Shown here in pieces: positions 37,569-46,967 of a stretch of DNA of 64,000 nt. Under the pieces are notes generated by a model that did no database searches, was not told the DNA's origin, and saw only the letters and a program-made list of their open reading frames with translations. The stretch lies in contig NZ_JAKWFK010000008.1 of the NCBI RefSeq assembly GCF_029522115.1, forward strand, positions 243,748 to 307,747. The letters are read 5' to 3'. The stretch is from Trinickia sp. Y13 (lineage in GTDB: Bacteria > Pseudomonadota > Gammaproteobacteria > Burkholderiales > Burkholderiaceae). The translations under genes and the position numbers were made by a program. Position 1 is the first letter of the stretch, and the number at the start of each line of letters is the position of its first letter.

Positions 37569-37905
37569 CGTCGCACCCCCGTCGATGAGTCGCCGCTTAC
37601 CCGCGCACGAGTGTGCCTACGCGCACAGTAACGCGTGCGCGCATCGATTACGATTTCCTTACGCATCGTAAGACAGACAAGCCGCACTTCTTGGCGCGCT
37701 TCATAGCGCTCTGAGGCGGTCGTTCGCGTTCGCAGTGTCCGCACTGCGCGCGGCGGCTTGCGTCGGTCTGCGCGCCCCCGCGCAATGCCGCTGCAATGGT
37801 ATGGCTGCTTTGCCGATGCGCCCCCATGGCGTCACGCTCGACAGCTCGCAATGCTTGCTGGGGAGACGTGCGCCCTTCGCTCGCCATCGTCCATCGGAGC
37901 CTCTT
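37569..37905. other. Intergenic region with a TTACGAT inverted repeat
   Basis: About 340 bp. The one structured element is the inverted repeat TTACGAT-N10-ATCGTAA at 37648-37671, which could be an operator or a weak hairpin after the dehydrogenase gene. The rest contains no gene that I can support. Confidence 0.4.
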
Positions 37906-38184
37906 GTGAAGATTCTCCACCTCGCTATTCGTCTAGCGCCGTCCGTCTGTGTGGCGGCGCTGCTCACCGCAGGCGCCCAGGCGGTCGAGCCGCTCGCGTC
38001 GAGTGCCAAGCCATCGGCTCGACCTCATCGCGTCGTCCCCCCCCCGAAACCCATCGTCGTCACAGAAATCATGCCGGGCATTCCCGAGCATGAAAAGAGC
38101 GTGACCGAGCAGGGCAAAGGCAAGCCGCGCGGCTTCGATGCGCGCCGCCATCGGTTGCCGAACGGCAACTACAAGCGCGACTGA
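37906..38184 (+). CDS. Small exported Pro/Lys-rich protein
   Basis: A 92-residue protein starting at a GTG, with CGGAG 6 bp upstream. A signal peptide (about 1-24, ending GAQAVE) is followed by a short, basic, proline-rich tail (RPHRVVPPPKPIVVTE). There is no recognised domain. It ends 13 bp before the DUF2334 gene, so the two are probably co-transcribed. Its size and disorder suggest an accessory periplasmic factor. Confidence 0.6.
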   Translation: MKILHLAIRLAPSVCVAALLTAGAQAVEPLASSAKPSARPHRVVPPPKPIVVTEIMPGIPEHEKSVTEQGKGKPRGFDARRHRLPNGNYKRD

Positions 38185-38197
38185 ATAGGGGACCACC

Positions 38198-39841
38198 ATG
38201 AAAAGAATATTGCTCGCATGCCTATTGTCGATCGGTCTTTTGACCGCGCAATGGCCCGCCACCGCCCAGGCTCAAACGACCACCGCCAACGTGCTCGTGC
38301 TTTACGACGCGCCGCCGAACGACCCGTACACGAAGCTCGGTTTCGCATACGCGATCATGCTTCGCAACTTGCTCGGCCACTTCAACACCAATGTGACGCT
38401 CGCTCCCGTTTCGAGCTACACGGCCGGCAATGTCGAGAACTATCAGGCGACGTTCTATCTGGGGAGTTACTTCGATAACGCCATCCCGGCCGCGTTCCTT
38501 GGCGACGTCGCCAAGACGAACAAGACGGTCGTATGGTTCAAGTACAACCTATGGCAGCTCGCATGGGATTCGACCTATGGATTCACCACGCGCTATGGCT
38601 TCACGTTCACGGGCCTGCGCGGACTGGCCACGACGCCATCGAGTTCCAATCCGACGCCGGACTTCTTCGACACGGTCACGTACAAGAACCAGAACATGGT
38701 CAAGTACTACGCGTTCAACGCGAGCACGGGGGTGGTCAGCGCCGACCCGGACATCGGTTTAACCGCCGTGGCCGATGCCACCAAGGCCACGTCGCTCGTC
38801 ACGATCAAGGACAGTCAGACCGGCGCGCAAGCGCCGTACGTCATGCGCTCGGGCAACTTCTGGTATTTCGCCGATATGCCGTTGTCGTACATCGGGCCGC
38901 GAGATCGGTACCTGGTCTTGTGCGATTTGTTGCACGACATCCTCGGCACCAATCAGGCGGTGCTGCATCGCGCGCTCGTGCGCTTCGAGGACGTCAATGC
39001 GTTCACCACGACCGCATCGATGAAAACACTGACCGATTACCTCTACAACAAGCACATTCCATTTTCGATCGCCACCATTCCATTGTACGTCGATCCGCTC
39101 GGCGCATACAACGGCGGCGTGCCGCTGACGGTGCACCTATCGCAGGCGACGGGGCTCAAGCAATTGCTCAACTATGCGCTTGCGCGCGGCGGCAAAGTGC
39201 TGATGCACGGCTATACGCATCAATACAACTCGACTCCCAATATCGACAACGCGGTGAGCGGCAACGATTATGAGTTCTGGCTCGCAAGCCAAAACCGCCC
39301 GGTCGACGAAGACTCGGTGCAATGGGCAAGTGGCCGGCTGAGCGCCGGTCTGCAGGAGTTCAAATCGAACGGCTACACCCCATTCGCATGGGAAGCGCCG
39401 CATTACCAGTCTTCGCCGCTCGCGATGAAGGCCGTTCCGCCGTTGTTCAAGACCACGTATCAACGCGCCGTGTATTACACGTCCGACACGCCGGTTTTGA
39501 ATTCCACCGCGGCCAACCACGACTATGCGGTAGGGCAGTTCTTTCCGTACATCATCAAGAGCGACTACTACGGGCAGCGGATCATTCCCGAGAACCTCGG
39601 CAACATCGAGTACAACATCTGCTCGATCGATCCATTCTCATGCATGACCTATACGTGGAACGACCTCTACACCAACGCGCAATATGCGTTGGTCGTGCGC
39701 GACGGATTCGCATCGTTCTTCTTCCACCCGTTCTGGCTTGAACCCGATCTCGGCACGCCGGGCTTCCAAGACTTCAAGAACCTCGTTCAGGGGATCAGCG
39801 GGCTCGGCTTTACCTGGGTGGCTGCCGATACCGTGCAGTGA
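38198..39841 (+). CDS. Exported DUF2334 / polysaccharide-deacetylase-like protein
   Basis: A 547-residue protein with a signal peptide (1-25, ending AQAQT). The N-terminal half resembles a flavodoxin-like fold (NVLVLYDAPPNDPYTKLG). The C-terminal half is a NodB-like barrel of the DUF2334 type: the Asp motif VRFEDVNAF, the zinc His motif LMHGYTHQYNS, and the third motif FAWEAPHYQSS. DUF2334 proteins are thought to deacetylate surface polysaccharides. The ribosome site is within GGGGACCACC. It may remodel an exopolysaccharide; the substrate is unknown. Confidence 0.8.
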   Translation: MKRILLACLLSIGLLTAQWPATAQAQTTTANVLVLYDAPPNDPYTKLGFAYAIMLRNLLGHFNTNVTLAPVSSYTAGNVENYQATFYLGSYFDNAIPAAFLGDVAKTNKTVVWFKYNLWQLAWDSTYGFTTRYGFTFTGLRGLATTPSSSNPTPDFFDTVTYKNQNMVKYYAFNASTGVVSADPDIGLTAVADATKATSLVTIKDSQTGAQAPYVMRSGNFWYFADMPLSYIGPRDRYLVLCDLLHDILGTNQAVLHRALVRFEDVNAFTTTASMKTLTDYLYNKHIPFSIATIPLYVDPLGAYNGGVPLTVHLSQATGLKQLLNYALARGGKVLMHGYTHQYNSTPNIDNAVSGNDYEFWLASQNRPVDEDSVQWASGRLSAGLQEFKSNGYTPFAWEAPHYQSSPLAMKAVPPLFKTTYQRAVYYTSDTPVLNSTAANHDYAVGQFFPYIIKSDYYGQRIIPENLGNIEYNICSIDPFSCMTYTWNDLYTNAQYALVVRDGFASFFFHPFWLEPDLGTPGFQDFKNLVQGISGLGFTWVAADTVQ

Positions 39842-39911
39842 GTCATCGATAGGAGCATGGAAGGCGGCGATGCAGGATGCGAGCGCGTCGCCGCCCTCGG
39901 CAACAACATCC

Positions 39912-42476
39912 TCAGGTCTCCGAACTCGCCTCGCTAAGCGGCATGCGTTCGGGCGGCCCCGGCCTGCCCAATAGGAATCCCTGTATTTCCGGGCAGCCGA
40001 CCGCACGCAGAAACTCCAATTGTTCTCGAGTTTCCACGCCTTCCATCACGACGTTCATCTCGAGCGCATGCCCCATCGCGACGATCGCTTTAATGACCGC
40101 GCCGTTCATCGCACGACCGTCTTTCGCCGTCGTCTTCTGCAAGAACGAACGATCGATCTTGAGCGTGCTAACGGGTAAGTCTTTCAAATACGCCAACGAC
40201 GTGTAGCCCGTGCCGAAGTCGTCGATGGCAAGGCAGATGCCGCGTCGGGCGAGCTCGTGCAGCAAGCCGACGATCTCCGCTTGCTCGTTCATCGCGACGC
40301 TCTCAACGATTTCGAGTTGCAACCGTTCCGGCGGCAGTTGGCTATCCTCCAGCGCAGCGTCGAGATCGGACAGGAAACCGGGCGCCAAGCACTGCCTGGC
40401 CGAGATATTCACGCAGACGCGCCCGAACTCAAGGCCGCTATCGAGCCAACGGCGCGCTTGCGCGCAAGCTTCGCGCAGCCCCCATGCGCCGATCGGCGTA
40501 ATCAGGCCGGACTGCTCCGCAAGCGCAATGAATTCCGGCGGCTCGATGATTCCGCGCTCGGGGTGCCGCCATCGAAGCAGTGCCTCCACGCCCACGATCG
40601 CATTGCCCGCAAGCTTCCATTGCGGCTGGTAATACAAGCAGAATTGTCCGTGATCCAAGGCATGCCTCAGATCCGTGAGCATTTGCAACTGCGCAAGCGC
40701 CGACGATTCGACATTGCGATTGAAAAGCTGGAAGTTGTTCTTGCCATTGTTCTTCGCGGCATACATGGCGAGATCGGCAAGCGATACGAGTTGGCGCGGG
40801 TCCGCAGCGTCGTCGGGATAGACGCTGATGCCGATGCTCGGCGTCACGCAAGCTTGATGCTCTTTGTAATCGACGGGCGCGGCGACGACATCGAGGAGCG
40901 AATGCGCGATGCGCACGACGTCTCTGATCTCGTCGACTTGCTCGATCACGAGCGCAAATTCGTCGCCGCCCAACCGCGCGACGGTATCGCTCGACCGAAC
41001 CTGCTGCGTGAGACGCTGAGCGACTACTCTCAGCACTTCGTCTCCGCCCAAGTGCCCGAGCGTGTCGTTGACGAGCTTGAATCCGTCGAGGTCGATATAC
41101 AAGACCGCGACTTTCTTTCGGGTGCGGGCCGCATGCGCAATGGCGCGCTTCAGGCGTTCGTCCAGCACGGAACGATTGAGCAACCCGGTCAGCGCATCGT
41201 GCGTCGCGCGATGTTTCAGGCGCTCCTCGGTCTGTCGTCTTTGGGTGACGTCGGAGAAGATCCCCGCGTAGTGCAAGACGTTTCCGTCATCGTCACGAAT
41301 GCTCGCGATCGTCAAGTATTCGAGGTACAACTCGCCGCCTTTGCGCCGGTTCCAAATCTCGCCTTGCCATTGGCCGACGCTCGTCAGCGATTGCCAAAGA
41401 TCTCGGTAGAACTGCGCCGATTGGCGCCCCGATGACAGCAAACTGGGGTTGCGCCCGACGATTTCTTTCTGCGTGTAGCCGGTGATGCGACTGAAGGCGG
41501 GGTTCACGCGTTCGATGATGCCGTTCTTGTCGGTCACGACGATCCCTTCCAGTGCCGACTCGATGACGCGATCGGCCAAGTCGGTGCTGCTCGGCGATGC
41601 CGCGGTCGTCTCGGCTCGACCGAGCAGCACGTTTCGCAACTCCTCGAGATATTCGGTGCGAACGAACTGCAAGATGTCCGCGAATCCAACGAGCCCGGAA
41701 CAGCGGCCCTCGCGGTCCAGCATGCCGATGTGCCGGGTGCGGCCCTTCAATATGCATTGCTGCGCGGCATACAGGCTTTCCGTTGCCGCTAAGGTCTCGA
41801 GCGGCCTGCCGGCGATATCGCCCACGGTTCCGCGGTGCGTGTCCTGCGCGATCGATGCAACGATGTCGCGCTCCGTGAGGATGCCTGACGGGGAATCGCC
41901 ATAGTCGACCACGACGGCATCGACACCGCTGGACAGCATGAGCGCCGCGGTTTCCTGCACCGATGCATCCCAGCGAGCCACGAGAGGCGAGGGCACCCCT
42001 AGCGACTCGATGGGCTTTAATCGCAGCAGGAAATGGGAGAAATCGATGCTGGGGCTCACGATCAGGTCGGACTGACTCAACACCCCGATCGGCATCCCAT
42101 TCTTGACCACCACGACATGACGGACGCCGGAACATCCGAGCCGCGCCGTGACTTCGCCCGCCGTTAGGCTTGCGTCCGCGGTAATCAACGGGCTGCTCAT
42201 GATGCCGTCGAGCGCACGCTCCGGCCCGAAGCCGTTGGCCACGGCCGATAGCGCATCCCGTTCGGTCCAGATACCGGCTGCGATGCCGTTGTCCTGCACC
42301 ACGATCGCGCTGCAATCGTGAGCCGTCATCCGCCGTGCAGCTTCCCGCACCGAGGTCTGCGCCGGGCACGAGAGCAGGGCGGCAGTCAGAATTTGCTCGA
42401 TGGGAACGTCGTAATTGATGGAACGCATGCGCTGAGTGACTTCGAAACCGAAAGAATCCGTTGAGATGTCCGCCAT
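39912..42476 (-). CDS. CBS-PAS-GGDEF-EAL c-di-GMP enzyme
   Basis: An 854-residue soluble signalling protein. It has two CBS pairs (about 25-145 and 160-285), a PAS domain (about 300-417, SALEGIVVTDKNGIIERVNPAFSRITGYT), a GGDEF domain (about 418-585) with an intact RLGGDEF, and an EAL domain (about 595-845). The EAL motifs are intact: GVEALLRW, VCVNISARQ, LAIDDFGTGYTSLAYL, KIDRSFL and VMEGVET. It can therefore make and/or break c-di-GMP. CBS pairs bind adenine nucleotides, so the enzyme may be tuned by energy state. It is convergent with the DUF2334 gene. Confidence 0.92.
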   Translation of the reverse strand: MADISTDSFGFEVTQRMRSINYDVPIEQILTAALLSCPAQTSVREAARRMTAHDCSAIVVQDNGIAAGIWTERDALSAVANGFGPERALDGIMSSPLITADASLTAGEVTARLGCSGVRHVVVVKNGMPIGVLSQSDLIVSPSIDFSHFLLRLKPIESLGVPSPLVARWDASVQETAALMLSSGVDAVVVDYGDSPSGILTERDIVASIAQDTHRGTVGDIAGRPLETLAATESLYAAQQCILKGRTRHIGMLDREGRCSGLVGFADILQFVRTEYLEELRNVLLGRAETTAASPSSTDLADRVIESALEGIVVTDKNGIIERVNPAFSRITGYTQKEIVGRNPSLLSSGRQSAQFYRDLWQSLTSVGQWQGEIWNRRKGGELYLEYLTIASIRDDDGNVLHYAGIFSDVTQRRQTEERLKHRATHDALTGLLNRSVLDERLKRAIAHAARTRKKVAVLYIDLDGFKLVNDTLGHLGGDEVLRVVAQRLTQQVRSSDTVARLGGDEFALVIEQVDEIRDVVRIAHSLLDVVAAPVDYKEHQACVTPSIGISVYPDDAADPRQLVSLADLAMYAAKNNGKNNFQLFNRNVESSALAQLQMLTDLRHALDHGQFCLYYQPQWKLAGNAIVGVEALLRWRHPERGIIEPPEFIALAEQSGLITPIGAWGLREACAQARRWLDSGLEFGRVCVNISARQCLAPGFLSDLDAALEDSQLPPERLQLEIVESVAMNEQAEIVGLLHELARRGICLAIDDFGTGYTSLAYLKDLPVSTLKIDRSFLQKTTAKDGRAMNGAVIKAIVAMGHALEMNVVMEGVETREQLEFLRAVGCPEIQGFLLGRPGPPERMPLSEASSET

Positions 42477-42788
42477 GCTCGATCCTTGTGGACCGATCGG
42501 TATTGACGCAAATCAACGTCGACGCGGCGGCCTCGCATTTGCGAAGACTCCACGACGTTCGACCGGTCCCGGCCTAGGTTCGCGCAGCCGCGACATGCGT
42601 AGGCGAGGGGCGCAAAACTCGCCGCACACTCGACGCTTTACGCTTTTCATCGCTTTACGTTTTTTGCCGCATGGCTCACCATTTTGGGCCGAACGCCGAA
42701 GCGGCGAGGTGAAGCCGCCGGTTTCCCGGCTTCATCGATGCCGTGCCACCCCAAGCTCACACCAAACTCGTCGAGTGATCGAAACGCC
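42477..42788. other. Divergent intergenic region
   Basis: About 310 bp between the c-di-GMP enzyme and the methyltransferase gene. It holds an 8-bp inverted repeat, TGAAGCCG / CGGCTTCA (42710-42717 and 42727-42734), and a repeated GCTTTACG. Promoters for both genes should lie here; none is clear enough to place. Confidence 0.4.
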
Positions 42789-43655
42789 ATGAGCACGCCC
42801 AACCGTAGCACCCCAAACGGACCGGACCCCACCGCGATGCGCACCGCCTTATGGCGAGCGCTGCATCTTCTGGTCGATTCGCCGCCTCATGTCCTCGCCG
42901 ACGACATCGGCCTGCGATTAATCGCGCCCGAAGACGGGTGGCGCGACAGGCCGGACATGCACCCGGAAGGTACTCGAGGGTATCGCGCCTCGATCGTGGC
43001 CCGCGCGCGTTTCGTCGAGGATTTGGCGATCGAAGAATCCGCGCGCGGCATCGGGCAATACGTGCTGCTCGGCGCGGGCCTCGATACGTTCGCTCAGCGC
43101 AAGCCCGAGGTCGCATCCCGTTTGCAAGTGTTCGAAGTCGATCAACCCAGTGTGCAGCGGTGGAAACACGAGCGTTTGACTGAGCTCGGCTTCGGCATCC
43201 CGCCTTGGCTTCGTCTCGTCCCGGTGGACTTCGAGGCCGGCGCCTCATGGTGGGACGAACTGCTCGCCAACGGCTTCGACGCAGGCCAGCGAACATTGGT
43301 GTCGTCGACGGGCGTGTCGATGTATTTGACGCGCGAAGCGATCGTCGCCATTCTCTCGCGCGTCGCGGCCTTGCCCAAGGGCTCGACGTTCGCCATGACT
43401 TTCCTGCTGCCGCTCTCGCTGCTCTCTGCACAAGAGCGTCCGCGGCATCAAGCCGTCTATGATCGCGCACGCGAAGCCGGTACGCCGTTTCTCAGCTTTT
43501 TCGAGCCAGAGGAAATCGTTGCGCTTGCGCTCGAAGCTGGATTCTCGTGGGCTCGCCATGTATCGACGGACGATCTGACGCAGCGCTATTTCGCGGGCCG
43601 CACCGATGGCCTAAAGCCTGCCGTCGGCGAACCGTTTCTGCTAGCAGGCACCTAG
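42789..43655 (+). CDS. Class I SAM-dependent methyltransferase (LCMT family)
   Basis: A 288-residue protein of the leucine-carboxyl-methyltransferase-like family (TIGR00027 type). The SAM site is YVLLGAGLDTFAQR, with the acidic motif FEVDQPSVQRWKHERL. Later family motifs are RTLVSSTGVSMYLTREAI and GTPFLSFFEPEEI. The substrate is unknown; bacterial members are often next to secondary-metabolite genes. The start at 42789 is preferred over an ATG 35 codons upstream because that extension is basic and unlike the family. Confidence 0.85.
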   Translation: MSTPNRSTPNGPDPTAMRTALWRALHLLVDSPPHVLADDIGLRLIAPEDGWRDRPDMHPEGTRGYRASIVARARFVEDLAIEESARGIGQYVLLGAGLDTFAQRKPEVASRLQVFEVDQPSVQRWKHERLTELGFGIPPWLRLVPVDFEAGASWWDELLANGFDAGQRTLVSSTGVSMYLTREAIVAILSRVAALPKGSTFAMTFLLPLSLLSAQERPRHQAVYDRAREAGTPFLSFFEPEEIVALALEAGFSWARHVSTDDLTQRYFAGRTDGLKPAVGEPFLLAGT

Positions 43656-43790
43656 CGGAGCCGTATCGTGCGAGACCCGCCGTTCGGGACGGGCAACCCT
43701 GCGCTCGCCGCATGCGCAATTTTTGCAAAGTAGCGATGCATCGCCGAATTCAGAATCGTGGCTGGCTTATCACTCGTTCAGGAGATGAAC

Positions 43791-44165
43791 ATGCTCGACC
43801 ACGTGTCGATCGGTGTGCGCAATATCGCGAAAACGAAGTCGTTCTACGATGCCGTCCTAGGTGCGCTCGGCTACCGCTGCCTGCATTCTAGCGAGAGCTC
43901 GTTGGGATACGGCGAGCAATCCGTGCAGTTGTGGATTTCGCAATCGGATCGGCCAGTCGCGCCCGACATGGGGTCGGGCCTGCACTTTTGCTTCTCCGCG
44001 CCGACGCGTGCCAGCGTCGACGCGTTCCATGCGAACGCGCTCTTAGAGGGCGGTCGAGACAACGGTACGCCGGGATTGCGCGCCGACTATGGATCGAATT
44101 ACTACGCGGCGTTCGCGATCGACCCGGACGGATACCGGCTCGAGGCCTATTGCAGCGCTAGCTAG
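43791..44165 (+). CDS. VOC-family glyoxalase/dioxygenase-like protein
   Basis: A 124-residue single-module protein with paired beta-alpha-beta-beta-beta units. The first is MLDHVSIGVRNIAKTKSFYDAVLGALGY, with the metal-type His at H4. The second is GLHFCFSAPTRASVDAFHANAL, ending FAIDPDGYRLEAYC with the usual Glu. This is the VOC fold of glyoxalase I, bleomycin-resistance and dioxygenase proteins. Substrate not predictable. The ribosome site CAGGAG is 8 bp before the ATG. Confidence 0.87.
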   Translation: MLDHVSIGVRNIAKTKSFYDAVLGALGYRCLHSSESSLGYGEQSVQLWISQSDRPVAPDMGSGLHFCFSAPTRASVDAFHANALLEGGRDNGTPGLRADYGSNYYAAFAIDPDGYRLEAYCSAS

Positions 44166-44261
44166 CGAACTGCTCCCGACGTTGCATGCAACGGGCCGGC
44201 GGCGATCAATATCCGTTCCGCAGCCGGTCCTCCACGAGCGCCGCGTGAGGCCGGGGTAGCG

Positions 44262-45488
44262 TCAAGTCCCGCTCGCCCGCACTGCGGCCTCGACGTACCT
44301 GCGTCCTCCCGCCGCATAGCCGAACCAAGCGGATACAGCGCAGATGGCGAGGCACAGAAAGGCAAGACTGTGAAGCGATCCCGTCGCATGCAACAGCGAG
44401 CCCGCGATGAACGGCCCGCTCGACGCGAGCAGATAACCGATGCCTTGCGCCATGCTCGACAACTGCGCCGCCACGTCGGAATCGCGCGAACGTAAGCCGA
44501 TCACCGTCAGCGCCAGCGTGAACGAGCTGCCCTGTGCGACGCCGAGCAGCAGCACCCAGCCCCACATCGTCGATAGCGGCGCGAAGAAGCAGCCGAGCAG
44601 GCTCATACCTGCCAGCGCCAGTGCGATGACGTTCACCGCGCGCTGATCGCGAAGGCGGGCGAGGGCGAACGGCAACAGCAGCGAGGCGGCAGCTTGCGCG
44701 ACGACGCTGAGCGACAACATGAGCCCAGCTTCGACGGCGGTCATGCCGCGCATGCGCAATACCGTAGGCAACCAGCCAAACACGATGTAGGCGAGCGAGG
44801 ACTGCGTCCCCATGAACAGCGTGATTTGCCAAGCAAGCGAATCGCGCCACAACGAACGCACGCGCCGCCGGCTTTGTGCCGCTTGTGTCTGCGCGGGAGG
44901 CAGTTGCGTGGACCATACGAGCATCGCCAATGCCACGGGTGCCGCCCATAGCGTCAAGGCCCATGCCCACCCGTCGCCTTTGGCATCGCCTAGCCACCCT
45001 GCGATGGCGTTGGCGGCGGGCGCCGTGACGGCCGCCGCGATGGCAGCGCCCGCACCCATGGCCGCGCTATACAGCCCAGTCATCAAAGCGACGTGCTCAG
45101 GAAAGTCGCGCTTCACGACACCCGGCATCAACACGTTCATCAAGCCGATCGAGAAGCACGCGATGACCTGGCCCAGATATAACGTTTGCCACGCGGGCAC
45201 AACGCGCAACGCGGTGCCCGCCGTGAGCAGCGCCAGCATCCAGAGCAAGGCGCGCTCGCTGCCTACGCGGCGCGCCAGCATCGGCGCCAGCGGACCGAAG
45301 AGCCCGAAACACAACGACGGCAACGTGGTCAGTAAGCTGGCTCCCGCCGCGGAAAGGTGAGTGGCTTTAGCCGCTTCTAAAAGAATCGGGCCGACGCTCG
45401 TGATGGGCGTGCGCAGCGAGAATGCGATCAATGCGAGGCTTGCCGCCAAGATGATCGGGTGGGTATGGGAATGCTGTGAGTCTGTCAC
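44262..45488 (-). CDS. MFS transporter, CynX/NimT type
   Basis: A 408-residue membrane protein with about 12 helices. The start SLRTPITSVGPIL and the later VLMPGVVKRDFPEH are typical of the CynX/NimT (cyanate/nitroimidazole) subfamily of the major facilitator superfamily. Other features are SSLAYIVFGWLPTVLRMRGM and GVAQGSSFTLALTVIGLRSRD. It probably exports or imports small organic anions. I chose the GTG at 45488; a TTG at 45536 is also in frame, and neither has a good ribosome site, so the start is uncertain. Confidence 0.82.
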   Translation of the reverse strand: MTDSQHSHTHPIILAASLALIAFSLRTPITSVGPILLEAAKATHLSAAGASLLTTLPSLCFGLFGPLAPMLARRVGSERALLWMLALLTAGTALRVVPAWQTLYLGQVIACFSIGLMNVLMPGVVKRDFPEHVALMTGLYSAAMGAGAAIAAAVTAPAANAIAGWLGDAKGDGWAWALTLWAAPVALAMLVWSTQLPPAQTQAAQSRRRVRSLWRDSLAWQITLFMGTQSSLAYIVFGWLPTVLRMRGMTAVEAGLMLSLSVVAQAAASLLLPFALARLRDQRAVNVIALALAGMSLLGCFFAPLSTMWGWVLLLGVAQGSSFTLALTVIGLRSRDSDVAAQLSSMAQGIGYLLASSGPFIAGSLLHATGSLHSLAFLCLAICAVSAWFGYAAGGRRYVEAAVRASGT

Positions 45489-45707
45489 TTCTGCTAAAGG
45501 ATCTTGTGGCGCGACGGTTCGTCGACGTGAATTCAAGCGTGGAGGAGGCCCCGACGTAAGCGAGGCAATTCGCAGAGCACGGCGATCCGTATGTCGCCGA
45601 AACGGCGCGCGATCGTCGGACGATAGTGTACTTCCGATCGGCGGCGGAAGTTTCCGGGATGCGCAATGGGGGGAGCGAAGGCGAGCGTGTGCCGCCAGCG
45701 CGGGGGA

Positions 45708-46196
45708 CTACCGGCCTAGGAGGCGGCTGCAGTCATCGTCGGGGGTAATTTGCCGGTCGATTTGACAACGCAGAAGACGCTGGCGCCGTTCGCGCAGCCG
45801 CTTCTCTCGCACGCGTTCATCGTGCATGCGTTGCTCTTGTTGACGTTCGTCTTGCAAGCGTTCTTCTTCTAAGCGTTCTTCTTGAAGGCGCTCTTGCCGC
45901 AATCGTTCGTCGCGCAGCCGTTCTGCCCGTAATCGTTCTTCGCGCAACGCATCTTGATGCAGCGATTGCTGATGTATCCGTTCTTGCCGAATGCGCTCGG
46001 CTCGGAGACTATCCTCGCGCGCATCGACAAGAATCAGGCGAGCGCGCCCGGAGACATCTTGCGGCTCGTCAGCGGACGGCGGCATCGGTTGAGCGAAGGC
46101 GCTCGCGGACAGGAGCACGAGCGCGCAGCAGGCACGAAATGCGAGGGCTAGCGAGGGGAAGCGCAAGGTAATCTCCGGTCGATCGAGCGCCCCCAT
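45708..46196 (-). CDS. Exported protein with 15 charged pentapeptide repeats
   Basis: A 162-residue protein. The ATG at 46196 is followed by a signal-like hydrophobic segment (ALAFRACCALVLLSASAFAQ). From about residue 60, sixteen consecutive 5-residue steps follow the pattern R-L-R-x-E (SLRAE, RIRQE, ALREE, RLRAE, RLRDE, RLRQE, RLQEE ...). Alternating Arg and Glu at this spacing favours a long, single, salt-bridged helix rather than a heptad coiled coil. The C-terminus has one Cys pair (RCQIDRQITPDDDCSRLL). The family is not recognised. It is located between an MFS gene and a CopC gene. Confidence 0.65.
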   Translation of the reverse strand: MGALDRPEITLRFPSLALAFRACCALVLLSASAFAQPMPPSADEPQDVSGRARLILVDAREDSLRAERIRQERIHQQSLHQDALREERLRAERLRDERLRQERLQEERLEEERLQDERQQEQRMHDERVREKRLRERRQRLLRCQIDRQITPDDDCSRLLGR

Positions 46197-46295
46197 CGTC
46201 CCACTTGGGCGGCGAACGCGCCTGCGCCGAATGCGAAATTGCATGCCGCGAGGCGACACGCCGCTCGTTCGGACGCGCGCTACCGGTCTCGGCGC

Positions 46296-46709
46296 CTACT
46301 TAACCGTGAAAGCGTAGTGGCCCTGGGTACGGTGGCCGTCGGTCGAGACGGCCGTCCACGCTACCGTGTAGCCGCCTGGCGCGAGCTCGGCCAGCGCGAC
46401 GGACATCCGCTTCTTGTTGGCGGCATCCACGACGGCCTTGCCAGCGGTGATCGCTTTTCCGTGGCTATCGGTCACGGCGATCGTGCTGAATGCAGGCTCG
46501 AGACGGTCGTCGAAATCGATGACCACCTCTCTTTGCGAGGCGCTGACCGTGGCGCCGGCGGGCGGCGTTCGGTGCGTGGGATAGGCGTGCGCGTGGGCCA
46601 GTTGCGCCGCGCTCAGCAAAAGCGCCGCAGCTAGGCCGCGGACCCAGCGAGTATTTTGCGTAAGCGTTCTCACGGTCGGTCGATGATCAGTCAGCAAATC
46701 GGGAAGCAT
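46296..46709 (-). CDS. CopC-domain copper-binding protein
   Basis: A 137-residue exported protein. A signal peptide (ending AQLAHA) leaves the mature N-terminus as HAYPTHRTPPAGATV, whose first His is the copper ligand in CopC proteins. The single beta-sandwich follows (REVVIDFDDRLEPAFSTIAVTDSHGKAI) and ends VAWTAVSTDGHRTQGHYAFTVK, with the Asp-Gly-His of the Cu(II) site. No CopD is fused or adjacent. The start at 46709 is a choice; a GTG at 46673 would leave a shorter leader. Confidence 0.85.
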   Translation of the reverse strand: MLPDLLTDHRPTVRTLTQNTRWVRGLAAALLLSAAQLAHAHAYPTHRTPPAGATVSASQREVVIDFDDRLEPAFSTIAVTDSHGKAITAGKAVVDAANKKRMSVALAELAPGGYTVAWTAVSTDGHRTQGHYAFTVK

Positions 46710-46967
46710 GAGCCTTGACACCGTAGCGGCGAGGCTCGAGTGGGCAAGGAAACGGAACGGATTATGCCATGTGGGGCGGATGCGGAGCAGGCAACCCGCT
46801 GCGGCAACGCGTCCCCTCGTCGATCCTCGGACCACGCGCGGCCGGCCATCCCGGCATTTTACGTATTCCGCTAAGATCGACCGAAAACCGCCGGCCGCTG
46901 CGGCTGCGGCGCTCCATCAAACCGGTCCCCAAGCCCAAGCCCAAACCAAACCAAGATCGAACGCGCA

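Noticed and set aside
42558..42583. TTCGA / TTCGC pair before the methyltransferase
   Set aside because: The spacing is 16 and the first half ends in A, which is excluded by TTCGB.
46920..46955. CCAAGCCCAAGCC simple repeat before the LysR gene
   Set aside because: Short, imperfect and without an evident function.
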